From Agrobacterium vitis (GTDB taxonomy: Bacteria > Pseudomonadota > Alphaproteobacteria > Rhizobiales > Rhizobiaceae): a stretch of 64,000 nucleotides of DNA. The notes under the pieces were generated by a model. It had not been told where the DNA came from. It saw only the letters and a list, made by a program, of their open reading frames with translations, and ran no database searches. The DNA lies in assembly GCF_037039395.1 (NCBI RefSeq), contig NZ_CP146242.1, forward strand, positions 310,001 to 374,000, given 5' to 3'. A program made the position numbers and the translations under genes. Shown one piece after another: positions 47,902 through 56,662 of this stretch; position 1 is the stretch's first letter, and each line of letters begins with the position of its first letter.

Positions 47902-48942
47902 ATGTCGGATACCAGCCAGCATCTTCCCCTCGCCTTGACCCAAGGCGATCCAGCGGGGATCGGCCCGGATATCGCCTTGGTGGCATGGACGAAGCGCAAG
48001 GCGCTCGACCTGCCACCATTCCTGTTTCTGGGCGATCCTGCCGTGCTGAAAAGCCGTGCGAGACTGCTGGGGCTGGACATTCCTTTCAAGGAAACCGGAG
48101 CAGAGGACGCGGCAGAGGTTTTCGAAACCGTATTTCCGGTTCTGCCGATCCCTGTTGGTATCGATGTCGTGGCTGGCGAACCGCATGTTGCAACCGCACG
48201 CTCAACCATCGCCGCCATCGAAATGGCTGTCGATCTTTGCCTGAAAGGCCAGGCTGGCGCGGTCGTGACCAATCCCGTCGCCAAATCCGTGCTCTATGAA
48301 GGCGGATTTGGGTTTCCCGGTCATACCGAGTTTCTGGCCGCTCTTGCCGAAAAGGCCACGGGCCAACCGGTCATGCCTGTCATGATGCTGGCCGGCGCGC
48401 AATTGCGGGCAATTCCCGTCACCATCCACATGCCCCTGAGCGCGGTGGCGCCAGCACTGAGCGCAGAGCTGATCATTCGCACCTGCCGGATCACCCACGC
48501 AGACCTGCGTGACAAGTTCGGAATTGCCGAGCCTCGGCTCGCCGTTGCGGGGCTTAATCCGCATGCTGGCGAAGGCGGCGCCATGGGCCGCGAAGACGAC
48601 GAGATCATTGCACCAGCCCTCAAGATCCTGCGCGCAGAGGGGATCGATGCTTTCGGGCCGTTGCCTGCCGACACCATGTTTCATGAGGAGGCGCGCAGCC
48701 GCTACGACGTCGCCGTCTGCATGTATCACGATCAGGCACTGATCCCGGTCAAGACCCTGGATTTCGACGGTTCGGTCAATGTCACGCTCGGCCTGCCCTT
48801 CGTGCGCACGTCGCCCGATCACGGCACCGCGTTCGGCCTCGCCGGTCAGGGCATTGCCCGCGAAAACAGCCTGGTCGCGGCGCTGCGTCTGGCCGTCGAT
48901 ATCAGCCGCAAGGCTGCCCTCACCCACGCATTGGCCGTCTGA
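47902..48942 (+). CDS. pdxA: 4-hydroxythreonine-4-phosphate dehydrogenase
   Basis: A 346-residue NAD-dependent metalloenzyme of pyridoxal phosphate synthesis. [13 protein letters not shown] opens the protein; [29 protein letters not shown] and [13 protein letters not shown] supply metal and substrate contacts. ATG 47902 is used; a TTG at 47890 overlapping the surA stop is possible. Stop overlaps rsmA by one base. The surA-pdxA-rsmA order is classical. Confidence 0.95.
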   Translation: MSDTSQHLPLALTQGDPAGIGPDIALVAWTKRKALDLPPFLFLGDPAVLKSRARLLGLDIPFKETGAEDAAEVFETVFPVLPIPVGIDVVAGEPHVATARSTIAAIEMAVDLCLKGQAGAVVTNPVAKSVLYEGGFGFPGHTEFLAALAEKATGQPVMPVMMLAGAQLRAIPVTIHMPLSAVAPALSAELIIRTCRITHADLRDKFGIAEPRLAVAGLNPHAGEGGAMGREDDEIIAPALKILRAEGIDAFGPLPADTMFHEEARSRYDVAVCMYHDQALIPVKTLDFDGSVNVTLGLPFVRTSPDHGTAFGLAGQGIARENSLVAALRLAVDISRKAALTHALAV

Positions 48943-49769
48943 TGGCCGCTCTGGACGGATTGCCGCCGCTGCGCGACGTTATCCAGCGCCACGGGCTGGA
49001 TGCGAAGAAAGCGCTCGGCCAGAATTTTCTTCTGGACCTCAACATCACCCAGAAAGTCGCCCGCACCGCCGGTGACTTGACGAATGCGACGGTATTCGAG
49101 GTCGGTCCAGGTCCTGGGGGCCTGACGCGGGCCTTGCTGGCGCTGGGCGCCAAGAAGGTCATCGCCATAGAGCGCGACAGCCGCTGCCTGCCGGCGCTGG
49201 CCGAGATTTCCGACCATTATCCCGGCCGCCTCGAGGTGATCGAGGGCGATGCCCTGAAGACCGATTTCGAGGCCATGGCGCCGGATGGTCCGGTGAAAAT
49301 CGTTGCCAACCTGCCCTATAATGTCGGCACGCAATTGCTGATCAACTGGCTGATGCCGCGCCAATGGCCACCCTTCTGGGATTCGTTGACGCTGATGTTC
49401 CAAAAGGAAGTCGGCCAGCGGATTGTGGCAGAGGCTGATGACGACCATTATGGCCGCCTCGGCGTGCTCTGCGGCTGGCGGGCTGAGGCCCATATGGCGT
49501 TCGACCTATCGCCGCAGGCCTTTACACCACCGCCGAAAGTGACATCCACAGTGGTGCATCTGACGCCGCGCCCTGCCCCCATTCCCTGCGAGATCGCCAA
49601 GCTGGAAAAACTGACCCAGGCCGCCTTTGGTCAGCGGCGCAAGATGCTGCGTGCCAGCCTGAAACCACTGGGCGGTGAAGCGCTTCTGAACCGCGCCGAG
49701 ATCGATCCGTCACGCCGGGCTGAAACACTCTCGGTCGAGGAATTCTGCCGGATTGCCAATCTGCTGTAG
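48942..49769 (+). CDS. rsmA: 16S rRNA (adenine1518/1519-N6)-dimethyltransferase KsgA
   Basis: A 275-residue KsgA/RsmA that dimethylates two adenines in helix 45 of 16S r[22 protein letters not shown], the SAM loop [16 protein letters not shown] and catalytic [11 protein letters not shown] are all present, with a C-terminal helical domain ([16 protein letters not shown]). The ATG overlaps the pdxA stop. Last gene of the lptF-to-rsmA series. Confidence 0.96.
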   Translation: MAALDGLPPLRDVIQRHGLDAKKALGQNFLLDLNITQKVARTAGDLTNATVFEVGPGPGGLTRALLALGAKKVIAIERDSRCLPALAEISDHYPGRLEVIEGDALKTDFEAMAPDGPVKIVANLPYNVGTQLLINWLMPRQWPPFWDSLTLMFQKEVGQRIVAEADDDHYGRLGVLCGWRAEAHMAFDLSPQAFTPPPKVTSTVVHLTPRPAPIPCEIAKLEKLTQAAFGQRRKMLRASLKPLGGEALLNRAEIDPSRRAETLSVEEFCRIANLL

Positions 49770-49798
49770 CCACTACTCAATCAAACCTGCGCGCCCGA

Positions 49799-50485
49799 TC
49801 ACGCCTTCGGGACGCGCAGGGTAAACAGGGCGACCCGGCCATGACGGCGGACGTCCACATCCTGAAAATACACACCGAGCGTCTCCTCAAGGCCCTCCTG
49901 CGTGTCGTGACGATTGCCGAAAACACCCTTGGCGTTGTAGACCGCCATCAGTCGTCGGCCATAGTGGTTATGACCGGCGCTATCCCCGAGGATTGTCGCT
50001 CCGTAGATCACCCCGCCGGGTTCCAGATAGGGCGACAGATTGGTAATGGAAGCTGACTTTTCCGCCATGCTGCCCGGCAGGCAGTGATAGAGATAAAACA
50101 GCGAAATCGAGGAAAAACGGCAGTCTGATGGCAGCGGCTGCGGTCGCATCACGTCGCCGACATAGGTGCTGCACGGTCGGCCCAAAGACCGGCCCAGGCG
50201 CGCCTCGGCCGCCTTCAGGCTGTTCGGATTGAGGTCGAGCAGGCTGACCTTCTGATGCCGGCCAATCCCCGCTTCCGCAAGGTAATAGCCCGTGCCAACG
50301 CCGACATCGAGGTGATTGTCGCTGAGATGCGCCTTGAAGAACGGGAGCAGCACCGCGCGGGTCGGGCATGTCCAAGCGAAGCGATTGGAAAAACCGAGCA
50401 CGACGAGATCATAAAGCTTCAGGGTCAGCGGCGAATAGATCGCCGCACCCGAACTGCTATCGAGACCATTCTCCACCATTGGCAT
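49799..50485 (-). CDS. Class I SAM-dependent methyltransferase
   Basis: A 228-residue methyltransferase with SAM loop HLDVGVGTGYYLAEAG (about 59-74) and an acidic end of strand 2 (SLLDLNPNSL). The C-terminal part includes GATILGDSAGHNHYGRRLMA. Substrate unknown. ATG 50485 is favoured because GAGGAGAG lies just before it; ATG 50497 is an alternative. It follows gmk on the same strand by about 80 bases and converges on rsmA. Confidence 0.82.
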   Translation of the reverse strand: MPMVENGLDSSSGAAIYSPLTLKLYDLVVLGFSNRFAWTCPTRAVLLPFFKAHLSDNHLDVGVGTGYYLAEAGIGRHQKVSLLDLNPNSLKAAEARLGRSLGRPCSTYVGDVMRPQPLPSDCRFSSISLFYLYHCLPGSMAEKSASITNLSPYLEPGGVIYGATILGDSAGHNHYGRRLMAVYNAKGVFGNRHDTQEGLEETLGVYFQDVDVRRHGRVALFTLRVPKA

Positions 50486-50542
50486 CTCTCTCCTCATGCC
50501 ACCAGGAACAGACTGTCTGGCTTCGGACCCTCCAGTCCTGAG

Positions 50543-50579
50543 CCTTTGTAAAGCTTTGGCCCTTTGTTAAAGCTTTGGC
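50543..50579. repeat. Tandem duplication spanning the gmk stop codon
   Basis: CCTTTGTAAAGCTTTGGC (50543-50560) is followed immediately by CCTTTGTTAAAGCTTTGGC (50561-50579). The second unit holds the last codons and stop of gmk; the first is a non-coding duplicate. Confidence 0.75.
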
Positions 50580-51229
50580 TCTTCCGTAATCAGGTTATTG
50601 ACGAAATCGAACAGGCCCGGGCGGCGGTCGCGACGCAGGCGCTCGGCCTTGACGATTGACTGCACAGCATCGAAGGCCGAATTCAGATCGTCATTGACGA
50701 TGACATAATCATATTCACGCCAATGCTCGATCTCGGAGCGGGAGTTGGCGAGCCGGGTCTGGATCACCTCTTCGGAATCCTCCGCGCGGCGGTGCAGGCG
50801 CGATTGCAGCTCGGTCATGGTCGGCGGCAGGATGAAGACCGAGACGACATCGGCGGCCATTTTCTCCTGCAATTGCTGGGCGCCCTGCCAGTCGATGTCG
50901 AACAGCATGTCGCGCCCCTCCGACATTGCCACCTCGACCGGCTCGCGCGGTGTGCCGTAGAAATTGCCATGCACTTCCGCCGATTCCAGCAGAGCATCCG
51001 AAGCCTTGAGCCGTTCGAATTCACGTTGCGAAATGAAGTGGTAATGCACGCCCTCGATTTCACTCGGACGGCGCTGGCGCGTGGTGACGCTGACCGACAT
51101 GCCGATCTGCTTGTCGATATCCATCAGCGTGCGCGAAATGGTCGATTTACCCGCCCCCGAGGGTGAGGAAATCACCAGCATCAGGCCGCGCCTGGGAATA
51201 GTGGCGTTTTTGGACGCTGCGATGGACAT
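50567..51229 (-). CDS. gmk: Guanylate kinase
   Basis: A 220-residue kinase phosphorylating GMP to GDP. P-loop [13 protein letters not shown] (about 21-33), GMP-binding [20 protein letters not shown] and [10 protein letters not shown] are typical. It starts 3 bases after the yicC stop, so yicC-gmk is an operon. C-terminal LITEEPKL is part of a tandem repeat. Confidence 0.95.
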   Translation of the reverse strand: MSIAASKNATIPRRGLMLVISSPSGAGKSTISRTLMDIDKQIGMSVSVTTRQRRPSEIEGVHYHFISQREFERLKASDALLESAEVHGNFYGTPREPVEVAMSEGRDMLFDIDWQGAQQLQEKMAADVVSVFILPPTMTELQSRLHRRAEDSEEVIQTRLANSRSEIEHWREYDYVIVNDDLNSAFDAVQSIVKAERLRRDRRPGLFDFVNNLITEEPKL

Positions 51230-51232
51230 GTT

Positions 51233-52123
51233 TCACTCCAGATTTTGGACCTGCTCGCGGAACTGGTCGATGACGACCTTCAATTCGATCCCGGCCGCTG
51301 TAACCGCGGCGGAATTGGACTTAGAGCAGATGGTATTCGATTCGCGATTAAATTCCTGCGCCAGAAAATCGAGCTTGCGCCCGACCGGTCCGCCAGCGCG
51401 CAGCAGGGTACGGGCCGCAGCCACATGCGCTTTCAGCCGGTCGATCTCCTCGCGCAGATCAGCCTTGGTGGCCATCAACGCCGCCTCGGCATAGAGCCTG
51501 TCCTTGTCCAGAACAGGTGCGGAGGCCAGCAATGCGCTGATCTGCGTGGCAAGACGTCGAGCGATCTCGTCCGGGCTGCGGGATGGATCAGCCTCGATGA
51601 CCAAGGCCAGTCGCTCGATTTCACCGATATGCGCAAGCAGCACCGCTTGCAAGGCAAGTCCCTCGTGCGACCGCATCTCCGCGAGCGCGGCGACCGCGGT
51701 TTCCAGTTCGCCCAGCAGCATTTGCCGCCGTGCGGCCAACTGTGTGCCGTCGTCCTGCGCCTCGCGCAGATCGACAAGGCCACGGATGGACAGAAGCGTA
51801 TCGAGCGACAATGGTTCGGCAGAAACGATGCCCGGACCCAATTGAGTGCGCAGCGCCAGAACAGCATCGAGGGCATCGCGGTTGACCACCGCTTCCATAC
51901 GGTTGTCGCTGGCCGTCAGGCTCAGGCCAACCTGCACATTCCCGCGAGACAGGTGCAAGGCAACGGCAGCCTTGACCTCGGTTTCCATGTCTTCCAGGCC
52001 CGGCGGCAGGCGAAGCCGCACATCCAGCCCCTTGCCATTGACCGAACGCAGCTCCCAGGCAAAACGATAGCGGCCGATCTGACCTTCATTGCGGGCGAAC
52101 CCGGTCATCGATTGCAATGTCAT
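51233..52123 (-). CDS. yicC: YicC-family endoribonuclease
   Basis: A 296-residue YicC protein, linked to RNA turnover. N-terminus MTLQSMTGFARNEG and C-terminal FLAQEFNRESNTICSKSNSA are highly characteristic. An N-terminal swapped domain and C-terminal DUF1732-type helices are expected. The frame extends to 52153, but the conserved start is at 52123. Between mltG and gmk on one strand. Confidence 0.93.
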   Translation of the reverse strand: MTLQSMTGFARNEGQIGRYRFAWELRSVNGKGLDVRLRLPPGLEDMETEVKAAVALHLSRGNVQVGLSLTASDNRMEAVVNRDALDAVLALRTQLGPGIVSAEPLSLDTLLSIRGLVDLREAQDDGTQLAARRQMLLGELETAVAALAEMRSHEGLALQAVLLAHIGEIERLALVIEADPSRSPDEIARRLATQISALLASAPVLDKDRLYAEAALMATKADLREEIDRLKAHVAAARTLLRAGGPVGRKLDFLAQEFNRESNTICSKSNSAAVTAAGIELKVVIDQFREQVQNLE

Positions 52124-52178
52124 CGTGTGTTTTCCATCGCCGCCCTGTTTCATCGGTCATCCGGCCAGCCGCATCATG

Positions 52179-53420
52179 TTATTTTTTCTTCACCGGCTTC
52201 GGAGCCTGGTCAGGGTCCGCCTCGGGCTGGCCATCGACGGCCTGGCCAGGATCTGCACCCCGGTCCGCCTCCAGCTTGCGCCAACGCCTGACATTGGCAT
52301 TATGCTCATCGAGGGTCGATGCAAAGACGTGACCGCCGGTGCCATCCGCGACGAAATACAGATCGGAGGTGCGCCAGGGATTGGCAACCGCCTCCAGCGC
52401 CGCGCGGCCCGGATTGGCAATCGGTCCCGGCGGCAGGCCCTTGATCACATAGGTATTATAGGGCGTCTGCTTCTGCAGGTCCGACTGGTAGATCGGCCGG
52501 TCGGCAGGCTTACCGTCGCCGCCGAACAACCCGTAAACGATAGTCGGGTCCGATTGCAGCCGCATGCCCTTCTGCAGCCGGTTGAGGAACACCGAAGCCA
52601 CATGGGCGCGCTCGTCATCCTTGCCGGTTTCCTTCTCGACAATGGAAGCCAGAACCACGAATTGCTCCTTGGTCTTCAAGGACAGGTCGGGAGAGCGATT
52701 GGCCCAGATCTGATCGACAAGACGTTTCTGTCCATCGAGCATCTGATCGACAACTTCCTGCCGCTTGGTGCCCCGGGTGAATTTATAGGTATCCGGGCGC
52801 AGGCTTCCCTCTGGCGGCAGAGCCTTTGGCAGATCGCCCTCCAGCGTCTCATCCTTGGCCAGCCGATCGAACATCTGTTTGACCGTCAGCCCCTCCGGCA
52901 GCGTCACCGAATAGAGAATGGATTTACCCGACCGCAGCAGTTCGAGAATATCCTTCATCGAGGCGCCAGCCTTGATCTCGTATTCGCCAGCCTTCAACGT
53001 ATCGCCGTCATGCAGATAGGTCGATGTCATGTAACGGAAAATCCGCGCATCGGAAATCATGCCATTGCGCTCAAGGCTGGTGGCGATTTCGGACACGCCC
53101 GCACCGTTGCGAACCAGGAAATTGGCGTTGGTCGGGAGCGGACCGGGGTCCTGAAACGCCGAGACGACGTAATAGAAGGCAGCCACGGCGGCAACGCAGG
53201 CAAAGACCAGCAAGGTCATCACGAAATTCAGGAACACCACCACCTGGCTTCGCGCGCGCCGGGAGCGACGCGGCGGTTGCGGCACCCGCTCCGGCCTCAG
53301 GGCTTCCGAGGGCGATTTAGGGATGAAAGGCCCTTTTGCCTGGTTTTGATTTTGGGGCTGCTGTTCGCCACCGTTGCTGGAACGGTTGGCTTCCTGGTCG
53401 ACGCGATCGCTCACCGGCAC
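52179..53420 (-). CDS. mltG: Endolytic peptidoglycan transglycosylase MltG
   Basis: A 413-residue inner-membrane lytic transglycosylase that ends glycan strands during synthesis. Cytoplasmic Pro/Arg-rich N-terminus (about 1-58), one membrane helix (about 60-88), a LysM-like region, and a YceG catalytic domain with SIVEKETGKDDERAHVASVF, FLNRLQKGMRLQSDPT and YNTYVIKGLPPGPIANPG. The catalytic Glu is in VEKETG. GTG start with AGAGGAG upstream. Lys-rich C-terminus. Downstream of fabF in the fab cluster. Confidence 0.94.
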   Translation of the reverse strand: MPVSDRVDQEANRSSNGGEQQPQNQNQAKGPFIPKSPSEALRPERVPQPPRRSRRARSQVVVFLNFVMTLLVFACVAAVAAFYYVVSAFQDPGPLPTNANFLVRNGAGVSEIATSLERNGMISDARIFRYMTSTYLHDGDTLKAGEYEIKAGASMKDILELLRSGKSILYSVTLPEGLTVKQMFDRLAKDETLEGDLPKALPPEGSLRPDTYKFTRGTKRQEVVDQMLDGQKRLVDQIWANRSPDLSLKTKEQFVVLASIVEKETGKDDERAHVASVFLNRLQKGMRLQSDPTIVYGLFGGDGKPADRPIYQSDLQKQTPYNTYVIKGLPPGPIANPGRAALEAVANPWRTSDLYFVADGTGGHVFASTLDEHNANVRRWRKLEADRGADPGQAVDGQPEADPDQAPKPVKKK

Positions 53421-53753
53421 TCCTCTTCTGTTCGGTCATGGTGCTTTTGGGCAAGCATTACGGCAAAAGCGGGTTCCGGACACGTGTCTTCCGGCGTTGT
53501 AGCGACGGCAGGGGCTGAAAACCAGACCTTCAAACCCAACCCTGCCCTTACCAAGGGACAGGATCGGCCCGGCAGAGTTTCATACTCTACCCCTGCCCTT
53601 CAGAAAAGGCAGGGGATCTATTTTTCCGACGGGTCGGGATTGAGAGCATAAGCAAGGCCTGAGTCCCAGGAGTGCAAGCGGTTGTCCCGTTGCTCTCGAG
53701 GCTGCCGATTGTCTTTTCGGGAAAACCGGTTTGCGCTTTTCCTAAGGCAAACT
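53421..53753. other. Hairpin-rich intergenic region between fabF and mltG
   Basis: About 333 bases. It holds a family 2 repeat at the fabF end, repeated CCCTGCCCTT hairpins (53540-53625) and presumably the mltG promoter. No gene is supported. Confidence 0.55.
53590..53625 (+). terminator. Terminator-like hairpin with plus-strand T run
   Basis: CCCCTGCC and GGCAGGGG with inner TT/AA pairing, followed by ATCTATTTTT on plus. No plus-strand gene lies upstream, so its role is unclear. A related hairpin (CCTGCCCTT/AAGGGACAGG) is at 53541-53562. Confidence 0.5.
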
Positions 53754-53757
53754 CTAG
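53705..53757. repeat. Family 2 repeat at the fabF stop
   Basis: TTTTCGGGAAAACCGG, TTTGCGCTTTTCC and GGCAAACTCTAGCC in sequence; the CTA at 53754-53756 is the fabF stop on minus. Compare 13098, 14703 and 46423. Confidence 0.5.
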
Positions 53758-55016
53758 CCTTCGAAGCGCCGCAGCACCAGCGATGCATTGGTGCCGCCGA
53801 ACCCGAAGGAATTCGACAGGGCCACCCGCACGTCGCGTTTGCGGGCCTTATGCGGTACCAGATCGATGGCGCTGTCCACATCCGGCGTATCGAGGTTCAG
53901 CGTCGGCGGAACGATACCATCCCGAATGGCAAGCGCCGAGAAAATGGCTTCGACCGCACCGGCGGCCCCCAGAAGATGACCGATCGCCGATTTGGTCGAT
54001 GACATCGAAATCTTCGAAGCGGAAGCGCCGACCAGACGCTCGACAGCGCCAAGCTCGATCGTATCGGCCATGGTCGATGTGCCATGGGCGTTGATATAGT
54101 CGATATCGGCAGCCGTCATCCCAGCGCGCTTCAGCGCCATGGTCATGCAGCGGAATGCGCCGTCGCCATCTTCCGCAGGCGCGGTGATGTGGAATGCATC
54201 GCCGGACAGGCCGTAGCCGACCACTTCGGCATAGATCTTGGCGCCGCGCGCCTTGGCATGTTCCAATTCCTCAAGCACCACGATCCCAGCGCCCTCACCC
54301 ATCACGAAACCGTCGCGGTCTCTGTCATAGGGGCGCGAGGCCTTTTGCGGATCGTCGTTATGCTGGGTGGACAGCGCCTTGCAGGCGGCAAAACCGGCCA
54401 GCGAAATCCGGCTGATCGGCGATTCGGCCCCACCGGCCACCATCACGTCGGCATCGCCGAAAGCGATGAAGCGGCTGGCATCGCCGATGGCATGGGCACC
54501 CGTCGAACAGGCTGTGACCACGGAGTGGTTTGGACCGCGCAGCTTGTGGCGGATCGAAACATGACCGGCGGCCAGATTGATCAGACGGCCAGGAATGAAG
54601 AAGGGAGAAATGCGGCGCGGACCCTTGTCGCGCAGCGTATAGCCAGCTTCGACAATGCCTTCGATACCGCCGATGCCCGAGCCGATCAGCACGCCGGTGG
54701 CGATCTGATCCTCATCGGTCTGGGGTTTCCAGTCGGCATCGGCCAATGCCATTTCAGCAGCGGCCATCGCATAGACGATAAACGGATCGACCTTGCGCTG
54801 TTCCTTCGGCTCCATCCAGTCATCGGCATTGAAGGTGCCGTCTGTACCGTCGCCAAAGGGAAGGCGGCACGCGATCTTGGCCGGAAGATCCTCGACCTCG
54901 AATTCGGTTACCTTGCGGGCAGCGTTCTGGCCGGCAAGAAGCCGTGTCCAGGTGACGTCCGTACCGCAGCCAAGAGGAGATACCATGCCGGTACCGGTGA
55001 TAACGACACGTCTCAT
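53754..55016 (-). CDS. fabF: Beta-ketoacyl-ACP synthase II
   Basis: A 420-residue condensing enzyme of fatty acid elongation. Catalytic triad: Cys in VTACSTGAHA (near 168), His in NAHGTSTMADTIEL (near 310) and His in KSAIGHLLGAAGAVE (near 345). MRRVVITGTGMVSPLG is the family N-terminus, so start 55016 is used, not 55067. It lies downstream of acpP, as usual. Confidence 0.95.
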   Translation of the reverse strand: MRRVVITGTGMVSPLGCGTDVTWTRLLAGQNAARKVTEFEVEDLPAKIACRLPFGDGTDGTFNADDWMEPKEQRKVDPFIVYAMAAAEMALADADWKPQTDEDQIATGVLIGSGIGGIEGIVEAGYTLRDKGPRRISPFFIPGRLINLAAGHVSIRHKLRGPNHSVVTACSTGAHAIGDASRFIAFGDADVMVAGGAESPISRISLAGFAACKALSTQHNDDPQKASRPYDRDRDGFVMGEGAGIVVLEELEHAKARGAKIYAEVVGYGLSGDAFHITAPAEDGDGAFRCMTMALKRAGMTAADIDYINAHGTSTMADTIELGAVERLVGASASKISMSSTKSAIGHLLGAAGAVEAIFSALAIRDGIVPPTLNLDTPDVDSAIDLVPHKARKRDVRVALSNSFGFGGTNASLVLRRFEG

Positions 55017-55220
55017 TCGCCCGTTCACCCCACTCAAACAATCAAATGCTAACGCATGCCCCCTCAATCCGCCTCGATTGAAGGTGAAACATGCAACGGA
55101 TTAGAGATTTCCAGCCCGATTGCCCGTCATCCAGGATGAGGTACGACTGTGAAACCTGAAAACAACGTCAAAACAAACAGGACCGCAGGTGCATGTGTTT
55201 TGCTTGCAGGTCCTTTGAAG

Positions 55221-55242
55221 GGGGCGGACAGACGCCCGCCCC
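55221..55242 (-). terminator. GC-rich hairpin downstream of acpP
   Basis: GGGGCGG and CCGCCCC, 7-bp arms, starting about 19 bases past the acpP stop on the minus strand. Only a weak T stretch follows (CTTC). It may partly end the abundant acpP transcript before fabF. Confidence 0.45.
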
Positions 55243-55260
55243 TCTCAGGAAGATCAAGGA

Positions 55261-55498
55261 TCAAGCCTGAGCCTTTTCGATGAACTTGACAGCATCGCCA
55301 ACCGTGAGGATGGAGTCGAGCTGCATCGTCGGGGATCTCGACGCCGAATTCTTCTTCGAACGCCATGACCAGTTCGACCGTGTCGAGCGAGTCTGCACCG
55401 AGATCGTCGATGAAGCTTGCGCCTTCAACGACCTTGTCGGCTTCAACGCCCAGATGGTCAATAACAATTTTCTTTACGCGTTCTGCGATATCGCTCAT
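55261..55498 (-). CDS. acpP: Acyl carrier protein AcpP with one-base frameshift
   Basis: Carrier of growing acyl chains. The first 60 residues are a normal AcpP ([20 protein letters not shown]; phosphopantetheine serine in GADSLDTVE, Ser37). After IPDDAA the frame as written goes to RLHPHG and runs on to 55127. The correct tail [18 protein letters not shown] is in another frame and ends with TGA at 55263-55261. From ATG 55498 to that TGA is 238 bases, exactly one more than the 237 needed for 78 residues; the extra base is at about 55318-55319. An essential gene should be intact, so a sequence error is most likely. GAGGAAA ribosome site. Confidence 0.9.
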
Positions 55499-55793
55499 GT
55501 CGGTTTCCTCGACCTCTAATATAAAAGGGAATGCCGTGATGACGTTCCCACCCTGTTTTGCGCCCGCGGGTCCGAAGACGTCGCCGGCATTTGCGTTGAA
55601 CCCGCTCTGCACACGTTCGTTCCGTGCTCACGGTCAGGCGCAAGACCTTCCATTTCGTGGCCATTTTCTGGCCAGTTCCGGGACGACTGCTCACAGTCCC
55701 CGCCCGATTAACATGGTTTAAGTCTGCCGGAAAGCCCGAAAATCGATGCCCTCTGGTTGTTCCCAGACCAATTAAGCGGGTTTTGGCTTGTCT

Positions 55794-56531
55794 TCAGATC
55801 ATTGCCATGCCGCCATTCACATGCAGTGTCTGGCCGGTGACATAGCTCGCTTCCGAAGAGGCCAGGTAGAGAACGGCAGACGCGATTTCGGCTCCCGTTC
55901 CCATGCGTTTCATGGGGATTGCCCCCATGATGGTGTCTTTCTGCTTATCGTTCAGCTTGCCGGTCATGGCGCTTTCGATAAAGCCAGGCGCAATACAGTT
56001 GACTGTGACGTTGCGCGCGGCGATCTCCTGGGCCAGCGACTTGGAAAAGCCGATCATGCCAGCCTTGGAGGCACAGTAATTGGCCTGGCCGGGATTGCCG
56101 GTCACACCGACAATCGAGGTGATGTTGATGATCCGGCCATAGCGGCGGCGCATCATCGGATGGGTCAGTTCCCGCGTCAGGCGGAATGTCGAGGTCAGGT
56201 TGACCTCCAGCACGCTGTCCCAATCGGCATCCGACATGCGCACGAACAGACCGTCCTTGGTGATGCCGGCATTGTTGACGAGAATGTCGACGCCTTCCAG
56301 TTCGGCTTCGGCCTTTTCGCCAAGCGCCTTCACTTCATCGCGGTCAGCGAGATTGGCGGGGAAAATCTTCACACGCTCGCCGAGGTCGGCGGCCAGCGCC
56401 TCCAGCTTTTCGACGCGGGTGCCATGCAAACCGACGATTGCGCCTTGCGCATGCAGCATGCGGGCGATTTCCTCGCCAATGCCGCCGGTTGCGCCGGTTA
56501 CCAGGGCCTTGCGGCCGGTCAAATCGAACAT
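55794..56531 (-). CDS. fabG: 3-oxoacyl-ACP reductase
   Basis: A 245-residue SDR reducing beta-ketoacyl-ACP with NADPH. TGATGGIGEEIA (about 12-23), NNAGITKDGLFVRM, Ser in INITSIVGVTGNPGQ and catalytic YCASK with the C-terminal YVTGQTLHVNGGMAMI are diagnostic. MFDLTGRKALVTG at 56531 is the conserved start. Between fabD and acpP. The 295 bases to acpP probably carry an acpP promoter. Confidence 0.96.
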   Translation of the reverse strand: MFDLTGRKALVTGATGGIGEEIARMLHAQGAIVGLHGTRVEKLEALAADLGERVKIFPANLADRDEVKALGEKAEAELEGVDILVNNAGITKDGLFVRMSDADWDSVLEVNLTSTFRLTRELTHPMMRRRYGRIINITSIVGVTGNPGQANYCASKAGMIGFSKSLAQEIAARNVTVNCIAPGFIESAMTGKLNDKQKDTIMGAIPMKRMGTGAEIASAVLYLASSEASYVTGQTLHVNGGMAMI

Positions 56532-56662
56532 GTTCAATCCTCGTTGCTTGAAACCCGGTTCCGCCCTGCGAAACGACAGCCTCATGTTAGAAACTTCTGC
56601 ATTGTGCAATCTTCAGCCGCAAGGCTGGAAGCCCGGCCCCGCCGGGCCGCAAACCAGATGGC

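Noticed and set aside
52089-53651. 520-codon plus-strand frame
   Set aside because: Antisense to mltG and part of yicC, with no recognisable domain.
55127-55612. 161-residue protein in the acpP region
   Set aside because: Product of the frameshift: normal AcpP for 60 residues, then non-homologous sequence. The true tail is in the neighbouring frame.
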